16,950 nucleotides of DNA from JBGPYB01 sp041493035 (GTDB lineage Bacteria; Acidobacteriota; Vicinamibacteria; Fen-336). This document shows, one piece after another, positions 5,414 to 12,486 of this stretch (position 1 is the stretch's first letter; each line of letters starts with the position of its first letter). Below the pieces are notes generated by a model, which was given only the letters and a program-made list of their open reading frames with translations, ran no database searches and was not told where the DNA came from. The position numbers were made by a program, and so were the translations under genes. Location of the stretch: NCBI GenBank assembly GCA_041493035.1, contig JBGPYB010000105.1, forward strand, positions 1 through 16,950. The letters are read 5' to 3'.

Positions 5414-8080
5414 TCAGGTCTTTGCTTGAGGAGCGTCCAACACCTGCCGGACCAGGCGCTCGAGGTCGGCGGGTGCGAAGGGCTTCGGGAGGAACGCGCT
5501 CCCAGGGCCGACCCGTCCGCTCCGCACCACGGCGTCCTCCGTGTAGCCGGAGCAATACACGACCCGCGTGTGCGGGCGTGAGGCGCAAAGTCGTCGAGCG
5601 AGCTCCAAGCCCGACATCCCCGGCATGACCACGTCGGTGACGAGCAGGTCGATCGGGCCGGGGTGGGCCCCTGCGATTCGCAGGGCGGCGTCGCCGTTCT
5701 CGGCGTCGAGCACCCGGTACCCGGCCTCGGCCAGCAGCTCGCGCGTCAGGCTCCTGAGCATGGGCTCGTCCTCCACCACTAGGACGGTCTCATGGCCACC
5801 CACGGGCCGCTTGGCTTCGTGGGAACCTGCCGCGTCCAGCTCGCCCTCGATGCGGGGGAGATAGATGGTGAACGTCGTCCCGTGCCCGAGCTCGCTGTCC
5901 ACCGCGATATGGCCGTCGCTCTGGGCCACGACGCCGAACACGGTGGACAAACCCAGGCCGGTTCCCTGGCCGGGCTCCTTGGTCGTGAAGAACGGCTCGA
6001 AGATGTGGCGCCGTGTCTCGGCGTCCATTCCCGAGCCCGTATCCGAGAAGCGCAGCCGGACGTAAGGTCCGGGGCGAGCGCCCAATGACTCGCTCTCGGT
6101 GGAGTCGAGCAGATCGACGTTTCGCGTCTCGATGAGGATTTGTCCCCCATCGGGCATCGCGTCGCGCGCATTGATCGCCAGATTCATCAACACCTGCTCG
6201 AGCTGTCCGGAGTCGGCTTTCAGGCTTCCCAGTTGTCCATCGAGGTCCATGCGCAGCTCGATGTCCTCGCGGATCACCCGCGTGAGCATCGTCGCGACGC
6301 CACTGACGACCGCGTTAAGGTTGACGACCCGCGGCTGTAGCAGCTGCTTGCGGCTGAATGCCAGCAGCTTCTGGGTGAGGCCCGCCGCCCTGTTGGAGGC
6401 GTCACGTATGTGCTCCGCCTTGCGGCGCTCCGCGGTATCAGGCGCGAGCTTCCGCAGCAGCAGGTCTGCGTAGCCTCCGATGACGCCGAGGAGGTTGTTG
6501 AAGTCGTGGGCCACACCCCCCGCGAGCCTGCCGACGGCCTCCATCTTCTGTGCCTGGCGATACTGGGCTTCGAGGGCTCGGCGCTCCGTCTGGTCCCGAA
6601 GGACGACCAGATGGCTTCCCGGGAGAAAGTCCGGGGTGGCGGCGAGCTCGACCTCTCGCACCGAGCCGTCGGGCCTTGGCACCCGCAGGTCGTTACCGAT
6701 TGACGACCCCCGGGGCGCCGCGAGGATCCTCCGAAAATCGAATTCGGGACCAGCCAGATCGCCGATCCAGCGGCCGAGGAGCTCCCGGCGCTCGACGCCA
6801 TAGAGAGCGCAAGCCGCCGCGTTGACCTCGACGTACCTCCCCTCGTTGTCGGCCACCACCATCGCGTCGGCCGCGCGTTCGAAGAGGGCGTGAAACTGGG
6901 CAGTAGCTTGCGCCTGGACGCTCTCGGCCCGCTTTCGTTCCGTGGTGTCGCGCAAGCAGAGCGCGAAGAGCGGCGGGCCCTCGAGAACGACCCGCGTAAC
7001 GGCCAGCTCGGCGGGGAACTCGGAGCCGTCGGAGCGCCGGCCGACGGTCTCGACACGTTGGCCCAGCGAGCAGCCTTCCCCCGCCGAGAACGCCCTCTGC
7101 CTGAAGCCTGCCTGCTTGAAGCCAGGGAGAATCTCCTCGAGCCGCGTGCCCACGGCCTCGGCGCGTGACCAGCCGAAGGTGGCCTCGGCCGAGGGGTTGA
7201 ACTCGACGATCCGCCCTTCGTGGCCCGAGATCACGATCGCTTCGAGCACCGAAGCCAGAATCGCCGCGTTGCGGGCCTCACTGGCGCGCAGCTCGGCCTC
7301 CCATTCGCGGCGCTCGACGCTTTGCCGGAAGGTAAGCACCTTGCGGGGCGCGCCGCCGAGAAGCGAGGGCGCCGCAGCGGTGACGAAGCGCACGATGCGA
7401 TCGCGCGCCTCGCCTTGAAGGACCAGGAACTGGATTCCATAGAGGAGGTGGGTGTCCCCGTCGGCTCGGCGCACCACTTGGCCCACGGCGCGGAGCTCAC
7501 CGGGGCCGTCCGGCAGACTGAAGCTCAAGTCGAACTTCGTCCCCGCGTCGAGCGGCTGCGCCGCCTCCAACAGGATGCCGCGAACGCTGATGTTGAGGGC
7601 GACGCCTTCCACTAGCGCCTCGCCGCGCCGCGTCGTGGACCAGGCCTCGAGCATGACCGGGACGCGCAGGTCGCGACGCGGTGGGACACGGAGCAGCGCC
7701 GCGATGGGTCCATCCCACAGGGCCGGATCGACTGGGACCGACAGGACGAGGTTCGCGCCGGCGGCTCGGAGGGCATCGTGCTCGTCCGCTTCCCCCCGGT
7801 TCAGAGCGACGATCCCCGTGCGACGGGTCTCGCTATCCTGCCGGCACACGCGGATGATCTCCGCCGCAGCCTCAGGGTCCACGGCGTCGATCACCAGCAC
7901 ATTGGGCTGGTGATCGCGGACCGCCTCGGGGACGCGTTGGAGTTCAGAGACGAAAACGCGCTCGATGTCCTCCCTCCAAAGAAGGGAGCCGCCCAACTCA
8001 GTCTCGAGGTCGTTCGCGGCCGCGATCAGAACGCGATTCTGGCGTTCACTTGCTCCCTGTCTAGACGCGATGCTCGCCAT
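5414..8080 (-). CDS. Hybrid sensor histidine kinase: pseudo-REC, PilZ, PAS, PAS, HisKA, HATPase, REC
   Basis: This is an 888-residue multi-domain kinase without membrane segments. Residues 15-130 form a receiver-like fold: D65 (VLVID) is kept, but the acidic pair is replaced (RVLIAAAND) and the conserved Lys is V115, so it is probably not phosphorylated normally. Residues 134-235 form a PilZ domain with R135-x3-R139 and N163-x-S165-x2-G168, the two motifs that bind cyclic di-GMP. Two PAS domains follow (about 268-382 and 393-500), each ending in a D-x-T-E-R-(K/R) signature. HisKA has the phospho-acceptor H525 (GGVAHDFNN). The ATPase has its N box (NLAINARDAMPDGG), DTGSGM and GTGLGLSTV. A C-terminal receiver has VVEDEP, D816 (LLVTDVVMPGMSG) and the FLPKPF lysine, so it should be active. 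The ATG at 8080 has a GGAGG about 12 nt upstream, which is rather distant. The output is unknown; no dedicated response regulator lies nearby. Confidence 0.93.
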   Translation of the reverse strand: MASIASRQGASERQNRVLIAAANDLETELGGSLLWREDIERVFVSELQRVPEAVRDHQPNVLVIDAVDPEAAAEIIRVCRQDSETRRTGIVALNRGEADEHDALRAAGANLVLSVPVDPALWDGPIAALLRVPPRRDLRVPVMLEAWSTTRRGEALVEGVALNISVRGILLEAAQPLDAGTKFDLSFSLPDGPGELRAVGQVVRRADGDTHLLYGIQFLVLQGEARDRIVRFVTAAAPSLLGGAPRKVLTFRQSVERREWEAELRASEARNAAILASVLEAIVISGHEGRIVEFNPSAEATFGWSRAEAVGTRLEEILPGFKQAGFRQRAFSAGEGCSLGQRVETVGRRSDGSEFPAELAVTRVVLEGPPLFALCLRDTTERKRAESVQAQATAQFHALFERAADAMVVADNEGRYVEVNAAACALYGVERRELLGRWIGDLAGPEFDFRRILAAPRGSSIGNDLRVPRPDGSVREVELAATPDFLPGSHLVVLRDQTERRALEAQYRQAQKMEAVGRLAGGVAHDFNNLLGVIGGYADLLLRKLAPDTAERRKAEHIRDASNRAAGLTQKLLAFSRKQLLQPRVVNLNAVVSGVATMLTRVIREDIELRMDLDGQLGSLKADSGQLEQVLMNLAINARDAMPDGGQILIETRNVDLLDSTESESLGARPGPYVRLRFSDTGSGMDAETRRHIFEPFFTTKEPGQGTGLGLSTVFGVVAQSDGHIAVDSELGHGTTFTIYLPRIEGELDAAGSHEAKRPVGGHETVLVVEDEPMLRSLTRELLAEAGYRVLDAENGDAALRIAGAHPGPIDLLVTDVVMPGMSGLELARRLCASRPHTRVVYCSGYTEDAVVRSGRVGPGSAFLPKPFAPADLERLVRQVLDAPQAKT

Positions 8081-8417
8081 GGCGCTCGAGGCCCTCCGCG
8101 ATGGGATCTCCGCAACATGCGGACTCCCAGCTCAACCAAAGCAGGACCCATGCCAGGAGGCTCCACTTGTCTATCTTCTTGATGGGTAACGCCTTGTGCC
8201 TTAGTGGGAACGGGCGGACGTCGGGCGGCCTACCCGGACGTATCGGGTTTCTTTGCCGCCGCTCGGATGCGGCCTCAAGCACTACTTGAAGCAAGTCGTT
8301 CTGGAACGAGTTGCGGCATCCTCGGCTCTTCAGGCCCGCCCACGCCTCGACCAGCGTCCATTCACTTCTTCAAGGCCGCCGGCCATATCATCGTGTCCCT
8401 GAGGACCGAGTCGAACG
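8081..8417 (-). other. Non-coding or degenerate stretch between the kinase stump and the histidine kinase
   Basis: About 337 bp hold no open frame that reads as a recognisable protein on either strand. The base composition looks less GC-rich than the flanks. It begins where homology of the kinase stump stops and presumably includes the leader of the histidine kinase. The only structure I see is a short inverted repeat at 8109-8123. I recognise no insertion-sequence ends and no terminator with a T-run. It may be a recombination or deletion scar. Confidence 0.45.
8109..8123. repeat. Short perfect inverted repeat upstream of the histidine kinase
   Basis: TCCGCA and TGCGGA flank a 3-nt spacer, forming a 6-bp dyad about 29 nt before the histidine kinase ATG. 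The position would suit an operator or a small RNA hairpin, but such a short dyad can occur by chance in GC-rich DNA. Confidence 0.25.
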
Positions 8418-8570
8418 TCAAGCGGACGCGACGTCGGCCGGCAGGATCTTGATGGCGACCGTGCGATCGAGCCGAGTGTCTCGCGCCCGGTAGACCTCGC
8501 CCATGCCACCCGCGCCCAGCGGAGCGACGATCTCGTACGGTCCCAGGCGAGTTCCGGAGGCCAGGTTCAT
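8418..8570 (-). pseudogene. Truncated Ser/Thr kinase N-terminus (50 codons), tandem relative of the upstream kinase
   Basis: ATG at 8570 opens a 50-residue frame that ends at TGA 8418-8420. It holds the standard N-terminus of a PknB-like kinase: the GTRLGPYEI lead-in, the glycine loop LGAGGMGEV (residues 18-26) and the VAIK lysine (K41). Homology then stops right after LPADVAS, so helix C, the catalytic loop and everything else are missing. Over 44 residues it matches the neighbouring full kinase at 38 by my alignment. Its ATG overlaps the stop codon of that kinase (ATGA, 8567-8570), the usual translational-coupling arrangement, so it was once the second gene of a kinase operon. It cannot be an active kinase; most likely it is a deletion remnant. 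A short expressed peptide is possible but unsupported. Confidence 0.8.
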
Positions 8571-11209
8571 CGGACCTCCGCGGAGGGATGCCAGTTGAGG
8601 AGCACGTGCAAGGGGCTCGCCGCGGGATCCTGCGTCGGATAGATCATCAGGAAGCGCTGGCCGTCACGGCTCGCGACGTACTGTCGCGCGATGGTCCAAA
8701 CACGCAGGCGGGTCTGGAAGAGCGATTCCGGTGCACCCACGGAGAACGTCTGCCCTGCAGAAACGGGCGCCGCCATGAGCGCCCCGTCGAGCCCGACGTA
8801 GTAGATCTCCTTCCCATCGCCCCTCCAGCAAGGCCAGATGCCTCCGCGTGGGGAGACCTGCCACTTCTCCTCCGTGACCGGAAAGCGGCGCACGTAGACT
8901 TCGAGGCGCCCCGAATCATCCGAAACATAGGCGAGCCAGTGTCCATCGGGGGAAAGCCTCGCGGACCGTTCGGAGGACTCGGTGGCCACGAGCGGGGTGA
9001 GCTTGCGATCCCCCTCCAACGGAAGGGCCCAGAGATCGTAGCTTCGCTGAGTGCTCTGGACGATGAGGGCCTTTCCGTCCGGCGTTTCGTCGTTGGGCGC
9101 CTCGAAGGCCCCACCCTCGAAGACCGTCTCCTCGGGACCGCTACCACGCACGGGCCTTCGACGGATCTCGAAATGCTTCGCACCGAAGAAGCGGTAGTAG
9201 ACGAACCGGCCGTCGCGGCTGAAGAGCGGAGTGTTCGCGACGGAACCCGACGTCAGTTTCGTCGGAACATCGCGCTTCAGGTCCAGAACCCACACATCGG
9301 AGGCACTGAGCGTACCGGTCGAGTAGGCCGCCAGGCTTTCGTCGGGCGAGAGACTCAGGCCGGCGGCGCCCGCAACCGCACTGGTGTGACCCGCGATCTT
9401 GCCACGCCGGTCGAACCAGACGAGCGGTCGCTGGCTACCCGCGTCACGGTAGGCAACGATGCCGCCCTGCGACGCTGAGAAGAGTCGAAGGAAAGCCGCA
9501 ATTTCCGCCACGTCCACCTGCCGGACCAGCGTTTCGGGCTCACCGGCGGGCTGCGCCCGGTCAAGATCCAGGCGCTGGGTGACGAGCACGTCTCCCCGCG
9601 CATACAGCAGGCGGTCGGGAGGCACGAGCTGGCCCGCCTCGCGGCTCGGCTGCAGAAGGCTGATCTCCTGCGATCCGAGCGCGCCCAAGTAGATTCCGGT
9701 CGTGTCCGGATTCCCAGTCCAGACGAAGAGAATGAAGCGCTTTCCATCAGGCAGGAACTGGGGCCAGCGATGGAGCGAGTCGCCCCGGGAGGATTCGAGC
9801 CGCGTCGCCGCGACGGGTGTGCCACCCGAAGCGGGAACGCGCGACAGGGAACCGGCCACAATCCCCGAGAAGAGGATGACGCCTTCGCGGCCCCAGGTGC
9901 CTCCGCGTCCGAGCCCCGCGTTGCAGAGAACCTGGACCGCGCCGCTCTCGAGATCGATCCGCTTCAGCTTGCTCTGGGAAAAGAAGCCGAGCGCCCGGCT
10001 GTCGGGCGACCAGAAGGGGTTCTCGGCGCCTTCGGTGCCGGCCACCGGGTGAGCCTCCTCTTCGTCGAGGCGACGTATCCAGATCTGCATGCGGCCTTCG
10101 TTCGAGCCCACCAGGGCAAGTCGCCGGCCGTCCGGAGACAGAGCGAACCAGTCCGTCCAGGCACCGCCTGGCGGCGGAAGGATCGAGAGAATCATACGCG
10201 GCGCCGCGGGTGCCTCGGCGGGTCGCGGACGCAGCAGCGCCCCGACGGCCGCGAGTGTCGCGACGACGGCAAGAGCCCAGGCGAAGCGCGCGCTGCGCTG
10301 CGCCCCGGCCGGCCCAGTGATCTCCGCTGGCGAGCCCGCTTCCGCGATCCACCGCAGGTCAGCGACGATGTCGTGGGCGCTCTGCCGGCGGTCGTCCGGG
10401 TCCTTCGCCAGGCACTGACGCACCAGCCGGTCCAGCGCGGGCGGCGTCATCGGCTGGAGCGTCGAGATCGGCTGCGGCTCGTCCTTCAGGATCGCGCCGA
10501 TCAGGCTGGCCTGGCTCGTGCCCTCGAAGGCCCGCTTCCCGGTCACCATCTCGTAGAGCACCGAGCCGAAGGCGAAGATGTCGGTCCTTGCGTCAGCGTC
10601 CTTCCCCTCGAGCTGCTCGGGCGCCATGTACTGATACGTCCCGAGCAGCATGCCCTTCCCCGTGAGCGGCTTCTCCCGCGTGGGCAACGCGGAGGTGCCC
10701 TCACCCCCAACCCCTCTCCCAGGGGGAGTGGGGAGTTCAAGCTTTGCGAGGCCGAAGTCGAGGAGCTTGGCTCCAGACTTCGTCAGCATGACGTTCCCGG
10801 GCTTCAGGTCCCTGTGGACGATGCCGTGGCGGTGGGCCCGGTCCAGGGCGTCGGCGATCTCCGCGGCGTGGCGCAGCGCTTGATCCAAGGGCAGCGGCCC
10901 CTTCGCGAGCCGATCGGCCAGGCTCTCGCCGTCCAGGTGCTCCATCACGATGTAGTCGATCCCGTCCTGCTGGCCGATGTCGTGGAGCGTGCAGATGTGG
11001 GGATGGTTCAGCGACGAGACGGCCCGAGCCTCGCGCTCGAAGCGGGCGCGCCGCTCGGGGCTGTTCGCCACTTCGGACGGCAGGACCTTGATGGCGACCG
11101 TCCGATCGAGGCGAGTGTCCCGCGCCCGGTAGACCTCGCCCATGCCCCCCGCGCCCAGAGGGGCGAGGACCTCGTAAGGTCCCAGGCGAGTTCCGGGATC
11201 GAGGGGCGT
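8567..11209 (-). CDS. Ser/Thr protein kinase with one transmembrane helix and a C-terminal PD40/TolB-type beta-propeller; apparent ACG start
   Basis: The first in-frame ATG (11143) lies inside the glycine-rich loop, so it cannot be the true start. The reading frame is open to a TAA at 11236 and has no ATG, GTG or TTG there. The ACG at 11209 aligns with the ATG of the neighbouring kinase stump, would give (M)PLDPGTRLGPYE, and has AAGGCGG 5 nt upstream; I therefore take it as the start (880 residues). Numbered from there: glycine loop LGAGGMGEV (about 18-26), K41, HRDLKPGN with D134, DFG at 151-153, MAPEQ with the APE at 196-198. All catalytic residues are present. A repeat-derived insert occupies about 159-171 in the activation segment. 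One membrane helix lies at about 309-327. The rest, from about 340, is a propeller with SPDGR/SPDSR/SRDGR-type blade signatures. This architecture is common in Acidobacteriota. Ligand and substrate are unknown. Confidence 0.9.
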   Translation of the reverse strand, partial: TPLDPGTRLGPYEVLAPLGAGGMGEVYRARDTRLDRTVAIKVLPSEVANSPERRARFEREARAVSSLNHPHICTLHDIGQQDGIDYIVMEHLDGESLADRLAKGPLPLDQALRHAAEIADALDRAHRHGIVHRDLKPGNVMLTKSGAKLLDFGLAKLELPTPPGRGVGGEGTSALPTREKPLTGKGMLLGTYQYMAPEQLEGKDADARTDIFAFGSVLYEMVTGKRAFEGTSQASLIGAILKDEPQPISTLQPMTPPALDRLVRQCLAKDPDDRRQSAHDIVADLRWIAEAGSPAEITGPAGAQRSARFAWALAVVATLAAVGALLRPRPAEAPAAPRMILSILPPPGGAWTDWFALSPDGRRLALVGSNEGRMQIWIRRLDEEEAHPVAGTEGAENPFWSPDSRALGFFSQSKLKRIDLESGAVQVLCNAGLGRGGTWGREGVILFSGIVAGSLSRVPASGGTPVAATRLESSRGDSLHRWPQFLPDGKRFILFVWTGNPDTTGIYLGALGSQEISLLQPSREAGQLVPPDRLLYARGDVLVTQRLDLDRAQPAGEPETLVRQVDVAEIAAFLRLFSASQGGIVAYRDAGSQRPLVWFDRRGKIAGHTSAVAGAAGLSLSPDESLAAYSTGTLSASDVWVLDLKRDVPTKLTSGSVANTPLFSRDGRFVYYRFFGAKHFEIRRRPVRGSGPEETVFEGGAFEAPNDETPDGKALIVQSTQRSYDLWALPLEGDRKLTPLVATESSERSARLSPDGHWLAYVSDDSGRLEVYVRRFPVTEEKWQVSPRGGIWPCWRGDGKEIYYVGLDGALMAAPVSAGQTFSVGAPESLFQTRLRVWTIARQYVASRDGQRFLMIYPTQDPAASPLHVLLNWHPSAEVR
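10698..10734. repeat. Dispersed GC-rich 'LTPNPSP'-type repeat read in frame within a kinase gene
   Basis: The plus strand reads CCCTCACCCCCAACCCCTCT and continues CCCAGGGGGAGTGGGGA, a polypyrimidine arm followed by an imperfect inverted arm. In one plus-strand frame it reads ALTPNPSPRGSGE, the tell-tale peptide of a repeat family scattered through many GC-rich bacterial genomes. In the kinase frame (minus) it adds PTPPGRGVGGEGT between the DFG and APE motifs. The family identification is from memory of this sequence type. Confidence 0.65.
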
Positions 11210-11214
11210 TAGGA

Positions 11215-11221
11215 CCGCCTT
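11215..11221 (-). promoter_or_regulatory. SD-like AAGGCGG, 5 nt before an ACG codon
   Basis: AAGGCGG differs from the ideal AAGGAGG at one base and stands 5 nt before ACG 11209-11207. The neighbouring DUF4097 gene has AAGGAGG at the same 5-nt spacing before its GTG. This supports ACG 11209 as the place where translation of the PD40 kinase begins, or where an ATG was before mutation. Confidence 0.5.
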
Positions 11222-11232
11222 TCGGATCCCCG

Positions 11233-11238
11233 ATTATA
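11233..11238 (-). promoter_or_regulatory. Consensus -10 (TATAAT) for the PD40 kinase gene
   Basis: TATAAT on the minus strand lies 23 nt before ACG 11209. The predicted transcription start is near 11226, leaving a short leader of about 17 nt that contains the AAGGCGG ribosome site. It sits in the gap between the DUF4097 stop and the kinase. No clear -35 is seen. Confidence 0.5.
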
Positions 11239-11266
11239 CGGGGGAGATCCGGTCAGGCGGCGGGGC

Positions 11267-12352
11267 CTACCGCCCCGGTTCGAGGACCAGGTTCCCGCTC
11301 CCCGTGTCGACGTCGATGCGGATGCGGCCATCCCCTCGGCGGTAGCCCACCACCTCGCGCCTCTTCAGGATGGGCTGGGCGTCGGCGTAGTGGTTGACGA
11401 TGTCGCCGCTGCCGAGATCGGCGTAGGCCTCGAAGCCCGCGTCGGGACCGAGACGCAGCTTGACGCTGCCGCTGCCCGTGTCGGCCTTCAGCCGCGTCAG
11501 GCGCCGGCTTGGCGATTCGAGATCGAGGCTCCCCGAACCCGTGTCGACGTTCATGTCCTCCGCGTCGGTATCCTCGAGGCGCACGTTGCCCGAGCCGCTG
11601 TCGATGGAGATCGACTTCGCCTGTACCGAGCTGACATGCACCTTTCCGGAGCCGGTGTCGCAGACGAGCTTCTCGCCGCTGAAGCGGGCCACGACGCACT
11701 CACCGCTGCCGGTGTCGCACTTGAACGAGCCTTTGAGGGCGCTCGCCGTGACGTCTCCCGAGCCTGTGTCGGCCAGCACGTCGCCGCTCATGTGGGAGAG
11801 GGTGACGGGGCCGTGGCTCGTATCGAAGCGGATCGTCCCCTCGAGATCGCTTCCGGTCATGGGGCCCGCGCCCGTCTTGAAGATCGCCGTGGCCGCGTGC
11901 TTGGGGACACGCACGTCGACATCGGCGTACAGGAGCGTTCCCCGCCGCCCGTTGATCCGCACGCGATGGCCGTCGTATCGAGTCTCCGTGTTGGAGCCGG
12001 AGAAGAGACCCATCAGCAGGCCACCGTCGGTTTCGCCGCCGGGGTAGCGGACTTCGCTGAAGCGATCGAGGGGGTAGCGGACGCGCAGCGTCGTCACGCC
12101 GTGCTCCCCGACGACCCGCTCGAAGCGGACCAGGTTCGCGACCTCGTCACTCTCGGCGTGGAGCGTCGCGACGGCCTCGACCTTGTCGCCGGTGCCGACG
12201 CTGACGCGCATGAAGCCGGCCAGGTTTTCCACGGCGAAGCGGTTCGTCTCGGCGGCTGGAAGCTCCGCTTTCAACGTGCGTGTCACCTCCGCGGCGCCGG
12301 CGGATGAGGTGACACCCAGAACCAGGATCGGGAGCAGAACGGGAATGCGCAC
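11267..12352 (-). CDS. Secreted DUF4097-type beta-repeat protein
   Basis: This is a 361-residue protein with a Sec signal peptide (MRIPVLLPILVLGVTSSAGA, cleavage near A20-A21). It starts at GTG 12352 with a perfect AAGGAGG 5 nt upstream. The first half (about 25-150) is beta-rich. From 159 on it is built of turns marked by D(T/S/L)GSG motifs at 195, 213, 232, 251, 270, 291, 312 and 349, with weaker copies KTGAG (159) and DTSHG (177). The period of 18-21 residues indicates a right-handed beta-solenoid, as expected for the DUF4097 family of putative adhesin-like proteins, often found near membrane stress or sigma/anti-sigma genes. It ends 57 nt before the kinase ACG start on the same strand, but that kinase has its own -10 box. 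Binding partner and role are unknown. Confidence 0.88.
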   Translation of the reverse strand: MRIPVLLPILVLGVTSSAGAAEVTRTLKAELPAAETNRFAVENLAGFMRVSVGTGDKVEAVATLHAESDEVANLVRFERVVGEHGVTTLRVRYPLDRFSEVRYPGGETDGGLLMGLFSGSNTETRYDGHRVRINGRRGTLLYADVDVRVPKHAATAIFKTGAGPMTGSDLEGTIRFDTSHGPVTLSHMSGDVLADTGSGDVTASALKGSFKCDTGSGECVVARFSGEKLVCDTGSGKVHVSSVQAKSISIDSGSGNVRLEDTDAEDMNVDTGSGSLDLESPSRRLTRLKADTGSGSVKLRLGPDAGFEAYADLGSGDIVNHYADAQPILKRREVVGYRRGDGRIRIDVDTGSGNLVLEPGR

Positions 12353-12357
12353 GGGAA

Positions 12358-12364
12358 CCTCCTT
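12358..12364 (-). promoter_or_regulatory. Perfect Shine-Dalgarno AAGGAGG deciding a GTG start
   Basis: AAGGAGG is followed by TTCCC and then GTG at 12352. This fixes the start of the DUF4097 protein at GTG and gives exactly one complete signal peptide. Confidence 0.8.
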
Positions 12365-12473
12365 GGGCGCGAGCGATCGCCTTCGCCCCCTAAGACGCCG
12401 CTCAAGCTCGCAAGGTTCAACAAAGACCGCGATGGCCCGGGAATAGCCCGCGGCCTGGGTGCTATTCTGTTCA

Positions 12474-12480
12474 GTGGAGG
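12474..12480 (+). promoter_or_regulatory. Shine-Dalgarno GTGGAGG deciding a TTG start
   Basis: GTGGAGG, then CTCTTT, then TTG at 12487. The 6-nt spacing supports the TTG as the start of the molybdopterin protein; no ATG or GTG lies in frame near it. A TATTCT at 12463-12468 could be a -10 element but would leave almost no leader. Confidence 0.6.
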
Positions 12481-12486
12481 CTCTTT

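Noticed and set aside
5376..5588. Upstream start at 5588 for the small lipoprotein
   Set aside because: The extra part overlaps the histidine kinase end, is Arg/Pro-rich, and would bury the signal peptide; the -10 box at 5387-5382 also fits the short form.
8061..8294. A 77-codon minus-strand frame with a hydrophobic stretch before the histidine kinase
   Set aside because: It overlaps the histidine kinase start in another frame, has no clear ribosome site and no recognisable family; kept as part of the unexplained interval.
9770..11212. A 480-codon plus-strand frame over the PD40 kinase
   Set aside because: It is antisense to well-conserved kinase motifs; its LTPNPSP peptide comes from the dispersed repeat, not from a real gene.
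11261..11277. Hairpin CGGGGC-CTACC-GCCCCG at the end of the DUF4097 gene as a terminator
   Set aside because: The stem is only 6 bp, contains the stop codon in its loop, and has no T-run on either side; such dyads are common in GC-rich DNA.
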